From Rhizophagus irregularis (Eukaryota > Glomeromycota > Glomeromycetes > Glomerales > Glomeraceae), in contig NC_089456.1 of the NCBI RefSeq assembly GCF_026210795.1, forward strand, positions 1,924,501-1,988,500: 64,000 nucleotides of DNA, read 5' to 3'. Both the position numbers and the translations under genes were made by a program. Positions 22,721 to 34,667 of this stretch are shown piece by piece. The notes beneath the pieces were generated by a model, which worked only from the letters and a program-made list of their open reading frames with translations, was not told the origin of the DNA and made no database searches. Every line of letters starts with the position of its first letter. The first letter of the stretch is position 1.

Positions 22721-23322
22721 TTTTATTCCATTTTGTGATTTACTATCCCATTTTGTACTTCTATTTTTGTTTACTTTATATTTCATTTTCACTTTTTCTT
22801 ATCCTTTTGTTTTCTTTTTCCTTTTTTTTTCTTTTTCTCTTCCTTTATTTCTTCCCTTTTGTTTCTTTTTTTCTCTTTTCTTTTCCTTATTTCATTTATT
22901 TTATTCTTTTTTATTTAAGAAGTTCAATTATAAGATCAAATAAAATTAGTAAAAATGGTTTCCCAGCTGGGTCAGTTTTTATTAAAAAAAAAATTTTTTT
23001 TATATTATTACTATGCCAGGTGAGAATTTTTTAATTGAAAAAAAATTTCACATATAAAATTTTTGAAAAAAAAAAATTAAAAGCCGGGTTGCCGGGTTAT
23101 TGATGAAATTTTTATATTGTGAAAACCATAAAATTAAACTTGTATGGCCTTAGTCATATAAAAAATTTAAATGTTTTTTTTTTCATATAATTAATTGTTA
23201 AAAAAAAGTCGTTTTGTCTAAGTTTTAAGTTTTTTTTTAAAAAAAAAGAAAAAAAAATAATAAAATTTTTCATAAAATTAGCCAATCAAAAATTTTATTA
23301 AATCACATGATAGGGTCGCCAA

Positions 23323-24330
23323 GTAATAACGCCCAACATTTTAATGCGTAATTAACCTTTATTTATTTGTTTTTATTATTTTTTTTTTAGAGGAATGGCT
23401 CCCAATAAAGGAATACCAGAATTCTGGTAAGTTTTGAAAATTTTGAAAAAAATGTTATTAATAGAGTTAAGAGGACATTTAATATTATAGGAAAATTTAT
23501 ATCTATGTTTATTGTTTTATTTATAGATTAGAATAATTCATATGATTAGATTCAGGATAGAACAATTTAATATTTCTAAAATAAAGTTTATAATACATCA
23601 ACTTTAAAATAAATAAACTATAACTTTACTGCATCTTTAATATTTGTTTACTATAACTTAAACATGCATTTAATATAATTTAAATATACATTTACTATAT
23701 GTTTTTGATTCAATACTATTTTTGCACAAGCCGGTTAAATCAGGTGACGATTTCATCAACTTTATACGATCCGCATAAACTTATAATCAAGATTTGGTTA
23801 CGATATGGTATTAAATCTTTACGAGAAGTTCTATGATATGATATAGTTACGATATGGTTTCAATTTTAAAAGTTTCTGCAAAGAAGCTCAAGATTTTTAA
23901 TTGAAAATGGATTTAATCAATATGATCATTACCATAATATTATAAGTAGACTAAGATTTTCTTAAAAGGATATGGCTAAAGTTTGATACAATAATTATAA
24001 TTTTTTTTAATAAAAAAAATTAATAATATTTTCCTCCCTTTCCTTCTTTCGGTTTAGTTAAATAATCCCATTATTTCGGTCTTTTAAGACCGATTTTTTT
24101 ATATTATTTTTTTCGATCTTCTTTTTTTAGACCGTATTGTTATGTTTTTTTAAACTGATTTCTTTCTTTATCCTTTTTCTTTCCCCAAATTTTTTTTAAT
24201 TTTTTTTCTTTTTCTTCCAATTTTTTTTATTATTAAATAAAGAAATAAAATATTATACTAAATATATTGATTTTTTTAAAAAAACCAATATAACATATAA
24301 GAAAATTGACTGACGTTGATAGGAAGATGA
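23323..24330. other. Intergenic with one isolated exon-like segment
   Basis: A 36-bp segment at about 23391-23426 has a TTTTTTTTAG acceptor and a G|GTAAGT-type donor and would read MAPNKGIPEFW. No partner exon was found. The remainder is AT-rich with pyrimidine tracts at 24030-24230. Confidence 0.35.
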
Positions 24331-24720
24331 TTAAGATTTTTTCAATTAAATTGAACGCTGGATAAATAGTTTGATTTTCAAATTCATAAAAATAAAAAAA
24401 AATTGATATTTTTACAATATTTTATAATTAATTAATTGAAGAAACTGTTGATTTTTAATAATAGATTATTATAACCAAATCCATATCCGAAATTCTCTAA
24501 ATAATCACCAGATTTTTGAATAAAGATTTAATTCAAATGGTTTAGTTAAATTAATAATTTATCAAGTAAAATGAGTATCAAAAGAATAATATTATGAAAA
24601 TACTACAAATATTTTATTAATTAATTATAAATTTTATAATTATTTCTTATTTTATATTACGTCAATCTTAAACTTATAACCAACTTAGGAAAAATATTTG
24701 AATATGTATTAGAATCTGTT
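24330..24720 (-). pseudogene. F-box family relic
   Basis: The sequence matches the minus-strand F-box genes in order: TTTTCAATTAAATTGA, then TTGATATTTTTACAATATTTT, CTCTAAATAATCACCAGATT, and AAATGGTTTAGTTAAATTAA near 24540. These correspond to the C-terminal half of the protein. Frameshifts and deletions leave no open frame. Confidence 0.7.
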
Positions 24721-27700
24721 CATTTCATTTATTATTAAAGTTTTTCGAAAATACTGAAAAATTAATAAAAAAGAATGAGGATGAATGAAAAAAATAGGGA
24801 GATAAAAGAAATGAAGGGAGAGTGAGGAGTAACGAAATTGAGCAAAGGGGAGTGAAAGAAACGTAAGGAACGAAAAGATCAAGTGGAAATGAAAAAAAAA
24901 CGAAAAGTATGAAGGGGACGATATGGAGCAAAGGGGAATAAAAAATGAAAGGAACAATGGGTAGTGTAAAGAGAAGTGGGAATGGAAAAAAATGAAAATG
25001 TGTAAAGGAACGAAAATGATGAAGTGAGAATGGAATAAAAATGAAAGGAATGAAGGGTAATGGAAAAGATGAAAGGAACGAAGAGGAAATAAAAAACAAC
25101 GGAAAAAACGAAGGAAGGGAAGAATAAAAAGAGCAAAAGAAATGAAGAGATAAAAAGAAAACAAAAAAATGGAGGAGGGACGAAAATGAGATAAACAGGG
25201 GACCAAGCAAAAAACAAACACATAAAATAAAAGAAGAAATAAACTTTGCAAAAACCTCAAATTTTTTAGTTACATTATAATATGCTAAATTGGAAAAATT
25301 AGTCATATTACGGGCTATTAAAACTATAGTACTAAAATAAATGTTTTATAGAAAATTGAAAATATAGGTCTATACTAGGTCGTATCAAAAGGACTACAAT
25401 TGACTGATGATAGTTTTTTGATTATCCCAGCAGATTGGTACTATTCGCTAAAAGCTATTACAGAAAAAAATAATAAATTAATTATTTAGCAAAAATTAAT
25501 GCTATTAATAGGCTATTAAAGTCTCTTTTTATTATTTTTTTTCTTTAATTAGAATTTCTTTTTCATTTTATGAGAATCCAGTACAGTAAATCCGCAAATC
25601 AATTTTTTTTAATTCAATATTTAAGCGCACTACATGCATTCGTTTAAAAATTAATTTTATAAACACTTGCTATAATCATTTGCCCTATCAGCTAATTTAG
25701 CATGAAAATATTTAAAACTACGTCAATTTGATAAATATTTAATTCTTTACACAATTAAGTTGACTTGCTGGTGAAATGAATAATTGAAAGGTAAAGTGAT
25801 CAAGAATTTTAATTTTTAATAAAACACGGTATAAGAATTAGCCAGATAGATTGCAAAGTTTGGTTCTGATGGTTGATAAGCAAATTTCAAATGAATGTGA
25901 AAATAATTCATACAGTATCAATATTATTGATTATTATCAAATTTTTATATTTATTAGAACCTGTTTCAAATACTTATATTTAGTTTATAAATGTTTCTTG
26001 TCATTTTCTTGCCCAATGATACCTCATCCCCTGGGGGGCATCATGGTGGATTTATGAAATACCCCAAAATTTGTCCGTCATGTCAAATTAAATAAATTTT
26101 TACAGTAATTTAGTCACCAAATTTATTTAATGAATTGTCAAAAATGAGCCCAAAAAATTTTTTGTATCCCGAATCTTGCGTCTAATTTCCCCATTATCTA
26201 ACCAATTTTTCCAGTGTTAAGATGCTTCATTTTTTGAGAAAAAGCTCCAACCCCTGCTACGCCCTCAGGAATTCCCATTGGCTTATATAATATAATAATG
26301 TTTATAAAGAAACTTTTTAACTTAATTAGCCTAGATTAGTCTAATTCAGTTTAAATCAGTTTAAATCAGCTTAATGATACAAACATTTCTTGTAATTAAA
26401 CTTCTTTTATTCTCTTATAATGCTAAAGTTAATATGCCTAGACATCATCCTTTTTAACAGAAATCTTATTAATATTCTCATGAAAATAATGCTTTAGGAC
26501 GAAAAAATTATCAAAATGATTATGATTTTGAGCAAGTAAACAATGATTTTTTTGAGCAAGAAAATAATGATTAAATGGTGACTTTGAAGATCTTATTCAA
26601 AGTTAACGAATTATGTTTTAATTCACAAAACTCAAGAACTACCATGAAACAATTGAAACATTACCATCATTAACGGTAACGTAAAGTCATAAAATATTAG
26701 TCAATATTAACAAACTCCTACTACCAAAGAAATAACTCAAGTTTATTATGAACGTCTTAAAAGAATATTGTAAAATCCTATTATTGATATTTGGAGCCAG
26801 GAGTTTACGATAAATATGTGAAGAATGAGATTTGATTACGGATATCTGAGGTTAATCATAGTGTCGGCAGAAAATTGATAATGCTGGCCAGTATCGAAAA
26901 TCACGTGACTCACCATTTGAATTTTTAAAAATGAGTATTGTTTTTTACTATATACAGTACCTATATACCGATATATAAGAATGGATAACGGATTATCTGA
27001 CAGATAAATCTGGATTTATCTATGATGCGTCCAGAAAATTATCCGTTATCTGGGTTTGGATCAGATGAGATCGTATCTTATGGATGTCAATCATGTAAAA
27101 AACTTAACAAATATTTTCTTTGATACTATTTTTAATAGTAGTCACTTGATTCTAATATTACTCATGTAGTATAACAAGGTACAGAATTAGGGTCAGTCCT
27201 TTGAGTCCATATTTCCATGATCAATATCATAATTATAGGTATTGCTCCAAGTATTAAATAAATGGTAAATAATTTCTTAGCAAAAAAATCAATTATTGAA
27301 GATAATATTGTTTAATTTAAGTGTTCTGATATATACTTACAATCCAAATGGCATGTTGAAGCTGCTGGATTTATTTCTTCTAGTCTCCATAAAAATGACC
27401 TCTTAGGTTTTTTTTAAAAAAAAATTAGTAACGCGTTTATTTATTTAGTAATCATAATAAAGAACAGATTACATAAACATTAAAACACTTAGAAAGCAAA
27501 TTAAAAATAATTTACCCTCTATAACTAAAGTATTCGAAAAAAAAGCTAAAGATCTAACTAAATTGTGTCTAATCTAAAAATATTGTTTAACTACGCTACT
27601 AAACTAAATTTTACTATGTTTTTTGGTTTTTTAATATTTTCTATGTTAAGAGACTTCACTAATTTTAAAACTAATCTAAGACAAAAACATTTTCTTTATG

Positions 27701-28013
27701 AAATCTTGGTATAATATGAACACTGTGTGTTATAGAATCTAATGGTACTACATCATAACTTTTTAACATTAATAGCCGAGAACATCCATAAAATCAAAGC
27801 AGGATTGGACCTAAAGAGAAACAATGTTACATAAATATTTAATAATAACTGGATGAAATAACTATATAGTGCAATTATATAATATAAATGATATAATTGT
27901 CAGTAATGATATCATAATTATTTAATACAGTACAGTCATTTAATAATAGTACATAGATTAAATATTAAACTGAAATTCATATATATTAATTTGTATCATA
28001 ATAAAATTAGGAT
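24721..28013. other. Intergenic, purine-rich repeats then unique sequence
   Basis: 24780-25230 is a strongly purine-rich plus strand of degenerate GAAAGGAACGAA/AATGAAGG repeats, producing long spurious minus-strand ORFs. 25300-28013 contains no supported gene; short palindromes occur near 26026 (CCCCTGGGG) and 26980-27045 (GGATAACGGAT..ATCCGTTATC). Confidence 0.45.
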
Positions 28014-28151
28014 ATTGCTAAACATCACCAGTGGTGTTGGTCATCAATATGATGTAATACTGGCCAGTATTTTATTAGATTTTTTAATTCTGGTTGAAAG
28101 TACATTATAATGCTGGTACGGTAACTATCACTACCGGTGAACTTTAGCAAT
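28014..28151. mobile_element. 138-bp MITE-like inverted repeat
   Basis: Left end ATTGCTAAACATCACCAGTG, right end inverted ATTGCTAAAGTTCACCGGTA. The inner part has AATACTGGCC on one side and ATGCTGGTACGG on the other. No coding capacity and no clear target duplication. Confidence 0.55.
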
Positions 28152-28407
28152 CATATTCATAAAATTATTATACAGTATACAAATTAAAATAAGGGCTACA
28201 CAGAGATGCAAAATGAGGTCAAAATGACGTATAAATATGCTTCAATTAAACTTATTAGTACTTCAATTAAACTTATTAGTAAGCTATTAATAAACTCATG
28301 ATCATATAAATACAGTAAAGTTATTTTAAATCTTCTTTCCATCCCTATTTAATTCTCTCTTTTTCATTTAATAACCTTTTTTTACAATACAACTATTAAA
28401 AATAATC

Positions 28408-30077
28408 ATGGCAGATATGGAAAGATCTAGTAAAAAAAGAGGAAAGGGAAGAAAAACCAATTCAATAACTCAAACTACTCGTGTACCTCTTAGAAGTCTT
28501 AGAAGTCAAAGGCAATTTAATGATGGTATTTAAAATTTTTTATTAATGATAATTTCTTTACTGCAAAATAAACAAAGAATTATTAAACTGTGGCTAGTGG
28601 AACTAAGTAATAAACTTTCTCACAATTATTGAAAAGTTCGTCAGGATAATCCTGAAAGAAATAGTCAAGATGATCATCAAGAAAGTCTTCAAAACCATGA
28701 AATTCACGATCAACAAATTCATGGTAAAATCAATTTTATATATGTAGATATATAATTAATTTGTGTACTATAAAATGCTAATTATTTTTGCATATTAATT
28801 TCATTTCTTTAACAACCCCTTAATGAAGTTCCTGATAAAGAAAAGGTTACCAATGAGGAGGAAGAAGATAGTAGTGATGTATCCGAGGAGAATGAATCAG
28901 AAACTCCAAGAAAATATAGAAAAAATGATACTGATAATTTAATGCCAAAAGCTAAAAAAACTACTGGTGCGTACTTCCAAAATTTGAATGTATATTTTTA
29001 AGATTTACATTTTCCACTTAAATAGAAAGTGAAAAGGAAGAATACTATATAATTCCCATAAAGTTTCTTGAAAAATTAAACAATCAAAATAAAGTTTTAT
29101 GGAAAAACCAATTGAAACAAGAAAAGAGACTTGAAGATATAAAACAAATACTTTTAAAAATACATCGTGAAGAATCTTTATCACCCGCTTTTTTTAAAGT
29201 AAATGTTGTTTTTGATCCTAGATTTGTAAATATTTTTGACAACATTTGAACTTTTTTTAACAGAAAGGTATTGTAACGATTACTAAAGAAATACAAAAGA
29301 AATCCTTATACCCCACTCCAGAATTATTCAAGGAATATCTTGAGGTATATATTGAAAAAGGGTCTAAGGGATATATTAATGATATTGGGAGACATCGTTG
29401 GGATTCTCGATTTTACTCTGAATTTATGCCTATAGTAAGTGTTATTTATTTTTAAAGTCTTTAATATAATAATTTTTATGAATATTAATCTTGTTATTTA
29501 TTTGATAATATACTAGTGTCTCGACAAGATGAAAAATCGTCGAGGTATACTCGCAAAAGAAATAAGAGCTACACTTTTTAAAACATGCAATATTCCGGAA
29601 ATTAAAACAAATTCGGGTGCGAAAATTACTGATTGGAAAAAAAGTCCTTGTGTTACAGAAGCATACGCGAATTTGTGGAAAGATTACAATACTGGACTTT
29701 TCGTAATTAATGGAATTATTATGAAGGCAATGCCAAAAGAATCCAAGGAAAATTGTTTAACACCTTCAATAATTTCATTTGCTCTTGCCGTCTGTTGTAT
29801 TGTTTTAAATCCACATAGTGACGAAATAAGATGCACAGAAGACGCCATTAAGCAACGATCATCTATTTTCTTGGTATGTTTATAATTTAAATCTATAGAA
29901 ATGATGATCGGAATTATCATTAATTTGTTACTTTGGTAGGTATTATTAAATGAAAATACATTTCCAAAAGAAAGTGATATTTCGGAAATTCAGGAAGGAT
30001 CAAGAGAAATGACTAATTATAATGATAATGTTGAAGAAATTTCTGAAGATGATGATGACGCGAGATTATTTGAGTAG
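28408..30077 (+). CDS. Seven-exon gene, unknown function (393 aa)
   Basis: Exons 28408-28525, 28637-28723, 28829-28966, 29026-29198, 29264-29434, 29517-29873 and 29940-30077 give an uninterrupted 1182-nt frame. All introns are GT..AG and every junction keeps phase. The N-terminus is basic (KKRGKGRK at about residues 9-16, a possible nuclear signal). An acidic region (EEEEDSSDVSEENESE) follows, then a lysine/glutamine-rich helical stretch (KNQLKQEKRLEDIKQILLKI). A conserved-looking globular part contains GYINDIGRHRWDSRFYSEF and KMKNRRGILAKEIRATLF, then AYANLWKDYNTGLF and a hydrophobic helix (IISFALAVCCIVL). The C-terminus is acidic (EISEDDDDARLFE). I do not recognise a named domain; a nuclear or transposon-derived protein is possible. 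It is the only multi-exon gene in the window that looks intact. Confidence 0.8.
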
Positions 30078-30119
30078 TTATTTTACTGTTCAATTCATAA
30101 TTGTTTGTAATAGAATATA

Positions 30120-30380
30120 AATTTTATTAGTAAAGAAATGCAACGAAAAGATGTAAAATTTTATTATTAAATAAATGTAAAAAATTTCATTATTAAAAAA
30201 TGCGAAAGTTTTTATTATTGAAAAAATATGAAAATTTTTATTTTAAAAGAAGCGCGAAAATTTTTATTATTGAAAAAATACGTGAATCTTTATTATTGAA
30301 AACATATATAAATTCTCATTGATAAAAAGATACGTAAAATTTTTATTTTAAAAAAAATGCGAAAATTCTTATTATTAAGG
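30120..30380. repeat. ~31-bp minisatellite
   Basis: About eight degenerate copies of AATRCGAAAATTTTTATTAT with a variable 28-34 bp period, directly downstream of the seven-exon gene and upstream of the truncated FB3. Confidence 0.7.
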
Positions 30381-30509
30381 TTATTCACTATTTTTGTACA
30401 CCCGTATACCCCCGTAGGTGGTGTGAATTTGCGTAATTTTTTAAAGACGTAAAATTTTGCAGATCCACGCCTTGTTTTAACTCCTGATGTTAATCATAAT
30501 ATTAAAGAC

Positions 30510-31415
30510 ATGGTAATTAAAGATCGTGTAATACAAATAGTTAATTTACAACAAAATCTTAAAAAAATTTTATTATATAATAGTAGTTTCTCTTTGTATC
30601 AATCATTATTGTTATCAAGTAATTCTAATTGCTCGAATACTTTAAATACAATCATATTTTATTACATTGATTTTAAATATATAACCAATTTAGATAAAAT
30701 CTTCGATCAATTAAATGTTTTAGAATCTATTCATCTTGCTTATTGTTCTTCTTTAAATCCTATTTTTACTCAACATTTAACTAGACCATTTAAATTAAAA
30801 TCTTTATTTTCAAATTGGGGACAACAAGATGGTGAATCATTAGAACTATTATTACAAAAATCTGGTGATTATTTAGAGAATTTTGGTCATTTTTTATCTA
30901 AACGACATTTACTTGATGTTATTAAATATTGTAAAAATATCAAACTTCTTGATTTAGAGAATATTGAAAACCAGACCATTTATCCAATATTAGATTTAGT
31001 TGAAAATATAAAACAAAATCTTAATTATCTTTCAATCAATATTGATATTGATAATATTGAATGTAGTTCAATCATGTTACAAAATTTAGGACAAATCCTT
31101 CCTTCTAAATTAGAATATTTATGTTTGAATATTTATCACATTAAAACAAGTGATTTTGAAGTATTTCTAAAAAATATTCAAGATAGTTTTATTAAGAAAT
31201 TGGTGATCAGTCAATTACAAAAACAGGATATTTTACCTTACATAAAAAAATATATTATGAAAAGGCAAAGAATTAAATATTTAGCTATTTTGACTGAAAA
31301 TAATGATTTGTTTTATTTGAAAGATGAGGTGAAGGAATTTAAGTTACATGATATTAGAGTTCGAAAATTTAGTGATTTATTTATTGACACTTATTATCAT
31401 CTTAAAAATGTTTAA
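30510..31415 (+). pseudogene. FB3: 5'-truncated F-box family gene
   Basis: An open frame of 301 residues corresponds to roughly residues 190 to the end of the full-length paralogues (RVIQIVNLQQNLKKILLYN, LQKSGDYLENFG, LPSKLEYLCLNIYHIKTSDF). The F-box itself and the promoter block are absent. Homology starts just before the ATG (VNHNIKD at about 30488), so the breakpoint is near 30485. Without the F-box it could not join an SCF complex in the usual way. The intact frame over 900 nt suggests recent truncation or retained use; I score it as a pseudogene, but a short expressed protein is possible. Confidence 0.75.
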
Positions 31416-33119
31416 AAAACAGTTTTATATAGATGAACTTTCATATATAAAATTATAATTAAATAATTAATAAAGATTATTTCTTATTAGTATTTGCTAT
31501 TAGTGATTATTATTGAGAAATCTTTATTATCCTTATACAATTTTATTATGCATTTTTTAAAGCTAGATGGTACAAATTACAAATTATACAAATTTTAAAA
31601 GTTTATTAAAAATATAACTTATGGTGGAAGATAGTTTTGAGTAAAACGTAAAGGATTGATTTAATAAGTAAACCGCAAAAAAAAATTTGTTTTTTTATAT
31701 TAGAAAACAGAAAATTTTCGGTTTATTATAATTATATTTTTCTTTATTAGAAAATTAGATTCTTTAAATATGATACTTCATAAATTTATGTAAAGTATTA
31801 AAATAAAAAAAAATAATAAATTAACATTATATGTAGTTACGATGCTAATACCTTAAAATTAATTGTAACAATAGATAATGCATCAACTTATTTCGCATAC
31901 CTAAAGTTCCATTTTGCCCAATGGTTTGACGAAATGCTACATTGTCCAGTGAAATATTACAGTAAGATTCCCTTCTCAATTATTACAAAAAAATTAAAAA
32001 AATTAGAAATTTTAATACTTACTACATAATTTAAATGTTGATTTCAAAGCAAAATTAAATGAATATAAACTTTATTTCATTCAAATACGCTTTTTTAATT
32101 ATCCTAGATATTTGAATACATGGAGAATTGTTTTGGAATGTTTTAAAATTTCAAAGTTAGAAAATAAATATTTTTACAAGATTTGGTTTCGGTATATCCT
32201 TTTTCCAATTTTAACATATGTAAAAATTTTGTTTGTTAACGATCATAAGGGAAGATTCCCATCAATTTTTGATATTATTATTCTTAGCATCAAGTAGCAA
32301 ATTTTCTTAAGGAAAGCAGACAAAATTGTTTGAAAATGATAAAGTGGTAGAAAATTTTATCAATTTAAGCGGATATTAAATTAGGTAATTAAAATAATAT
32401 ACTAGTATTATTTAAGCATTTTCTTTGATTCATTGATTTAAGTTATAATAAAAAATCCAGTTTTTTCATAGAAAAAATTTTTCTTTAGTAAAATATTCAT
32501 TGTCATAATACTTTTCATAATATAATATTTTTTTAGCAGTAAGCATATTATTCATTATCATTTTTCTCCATTTTAAGCTATCCTTGGCTTTCTATCAAAT
32601 TTTATAATGAATACAAAAAAAGACAACTTTTTTTAATGTGGTAAAAGTACATCCCAAATTTTATTCTGAAATTAATTATCAAGTACATATTTTAAATGTA
32701 ATAAATATCACTATTATAATAATCAACAAAGCCATTTATTAAATTATGAAGCGAAGGGAATTGGCAAATTTTAGTTTTATTTTATTTTTTGCTTTGGGTT
32801 TGCAACGGTTTCCATTTCCTTAGATTTCAAAAAAATTCGTCTTATTACTATTAATAATTTTTATTTATAAAGACAGAAATAAACAGCAAGTAAATCACAA
32901 ACAAAGTATAATGACACATATTCGATGAGTATCATAATATGCATAAAATTATTACATCTCAAATATCAAATTTAGGATAAAGAATATTCACTTAATAAAA
33001 ATAATAAAAGTTTCTTGATAACCACAATAATAAATAAATGACTTTATTTAAAATAAGTAAATTTATAAGCAACTTTACTTTATATAAAAAAATATACCTA
33101 TTAACTAACTACCAAACAA
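31416..33119. other. Intergenic with F-box relic near 32030
   Basis: 32030-32120 on the plus strand matches the post-F-box region of the family (AAAATTAAATGAATATAAAC, then TTAATTATCCTAGATATTTG), out of frame. 32890-33119 is the shared FB 3' flank of FB4 in reverse. Between these there is nothing recognisable. Confidence 0.55.
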
Positions 33120-34667
33120 TTAATTAATTGTCTTTATATAATTATACAAGTTAATCTTTAAATCATAATAACTTTGAACTTTAATATTATATAACTTAAA
33201 TTCATCCACTTCACCCTTAAGTGAAATCAAATCCTTAACTAATGAAGATTCCTTAATAGCCAAATACTTAATCCTTTTCTTTTTCATGATATATTCTTTT
33301 ATAAAGGGTAAAATATCAACTTGGCTTTGGAAATTTTCGAACAACAACTTCTTGATAAAAGTATCTTGAATGTTTTTTAGAAATACTTCAAAATCACTTG
33401 TTTTAATGTGATAAATATTCAAACATATATATTCTAATTTAGAAGGAAGAATTTGTCCTAAATTTTGTAATATGATTGAACCATATTCGTTAGTTCCAAT
33501 ATAATCATTTGATACATCAATCGAAAGATAATTAATATTTTGTTTAATATTTTCAATTAAATTGAGTAATTGATAATTCATCTGTCTTCCACATCCATAA
33601 TGAAAATCAAGAAATTTGATATTTTTACAATATTTTGTAATTAATTCGAATAATTGTTGTATTAATGATAATTCATAATTAACTTCAAGAATATATCCAA
33701 AATTTTCTAAATAATCACCAGATTTGTGTAATAATAATTCTAATGATTCAACATGTGGAATATCACATATAAATAAAGATTTCAACTTAAATGGTTTAGT
33801 TAAATTAATAATTTGTTGGGTAAAACTTGTATTTAAACCACGACAATAATGAATATGAACAGATTCCAAAACATTTAATCGTTCAAATACTTTTTGTAGA
33901 TTGCTAATACAATTTAGGCTAACATAATAGAAAATGATTGTATTTAAAGTATTTGAACAATTAAAATCTTCTGATAATAATGATTGATACAAAGGAATGC
34001 TATCATAGCCTAACATAATTTTTTTTAGATTTTGATGTAAATTAATTATTTGTGATATACGATTTTTCATTAACGTATATTTACTACCGCCAACATAAGA
34101 ATTACCAAAATAAAGGTTTAAATTTCTAATATTATGAATGAAATTTGGATTTTTTAAAATTAACCCAAGAATGTTATCAATACATGTGCAATGATAAATA
34201 CTACCAAGGATTTCAATTTCAAGAGTATGTAAATTTATTTCATTTTCAATAAAAATGCTAAATAGTGATACACTTATATCACTCAAATTTTCAAAATCAG
34301 TTACTCGTCTATTTTTAGATTTAAACCACTTCTCAATAGAGAAAATAAATTTGTATATATTCAAATATTTTAAAAAACTGGGATAATTAAACAGTATATT
34401 CGAAGGTAATGAATTATTAATAATTTTATATTTATTTACTTTTGCTCTAAAATCGTCATTTAAATTATGTAAGTAAATTTCAATAAAATTATAATTTTTT
34501 GTAGGAATTGAAAAAGGATCTTCCCATAATAATGGAATCGCTAAACGACACCATAATTTGTTAACTAAAATGCATGAATATAAAGTTGAATAATCATTTT
34601 GGAAATATTTTATAATTTCATATATTAATTCTGGTAAATCTCCTGAAAATATTTTTGAACATGACAT
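33120..34667 (-). CDS. F-box protein FB4 (LRR-like repeats)
   Basis: Single-exon 515-residue paralogue starting MSCSKIFSGDLPEL, with KYFQ and WEDPF in the F-box region (residues about 5-50). The LRR-like remainder is homologous to FB2, FB5 and FB6. Expected role: Skp1-binding substrate receptor of an SCF ubiquitin ligase, substrate unknown. The leader keeps the ACAAACTGGG/pyrimidine block, but the dyad upstream has lost its CCG half (AATTCCGATATTGTC deleted), and a 3.6-kb TIR element lies about 165 bp upstream of the start. It may therefore be regulated differently from FB5 and FB6. Confidence 0.92.
   Translation of the reverse strand: MSCSKIFSGDLPELIYEIIKYFQNDYSTLYSCILVNKLWCRLAIPLLWEDPFSIPTKNYNFIEIYLHNLNDDFRAKVNKYKIINNSLPSNILFNYPSFLKYLNIYKFIFSIEKWFKSKNRRVTDFENLSDISVSLFSIFIENEINLHTLEIEILGSIYHCTCIDNILGLILKNPNFIHNIRNLNLYFGNSYVGGSKYTLMKNRISQIINLHQNLKKIMLGYDSIPLYQSLLSEDFNCSNTLNTIIFYYVSLNCISNLQKVFERLNVLESVHIHYCRGLNTSFTQQIINLTKPFKLKSLFICDIPHVESLELLLHKSGDYLENFGYILEVNYELSLIQQLFELITKYCKNIKFLDFHYGCGRQMNYQLLNLIENIKQNINYLSIDVSNDYIGTNEYGSIILQNLGQILPSKLEYICLNIYHIKTSDFEVFLKNIQDTFIKKLLFENFQSQVDILPFIKEYIMKKKRIKYLAIKESSLVKDLISLKGEVDEFKLYNIKVQSYYDLKINLYNYIKTIN

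Larger units (their letters stand above)
20565..23322. mobile_element. TIR element with mini-exon arrays (element E1)
   Basis: Left end TTGGCGACCCCGG followed by TTTAAATCACATGAATAAAC and TTTTGATTGGCTA. The right end, read inverted, is TTGGCGACCCTATCATGTGA and TTTTTGATTGGCTA. The flanks leave TA on both sides (GTA-G-TTGGCG and CGCCAA-G-TA), suggesting a TA target duplication. No transposase is recognisable inside. It contains plus-strand mini-exon array C (20695-21070), a nested TIR element (21145-22440), and pyrimidine-rich minisatellite sequence. Removing it would rejoin a reading frame of the decayed minus-strand gene, which is consistent with a recent insertion. Confidence 0.65.

Noticed and set aside
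22378-23034. 218-codon ORF rich in F, L and Y
   Set aside because: Low-complexity translation of a C/T-rich 24-bp minisatellite; homologous ORFs appear in several frames of the same strand.
24709-25306. Three overlapping minus-strand ORFs rich in F, S and L
   Set aside because: They arise from a purine-rich degenerate repeat that lacks stops in several frames; no domain or start context.
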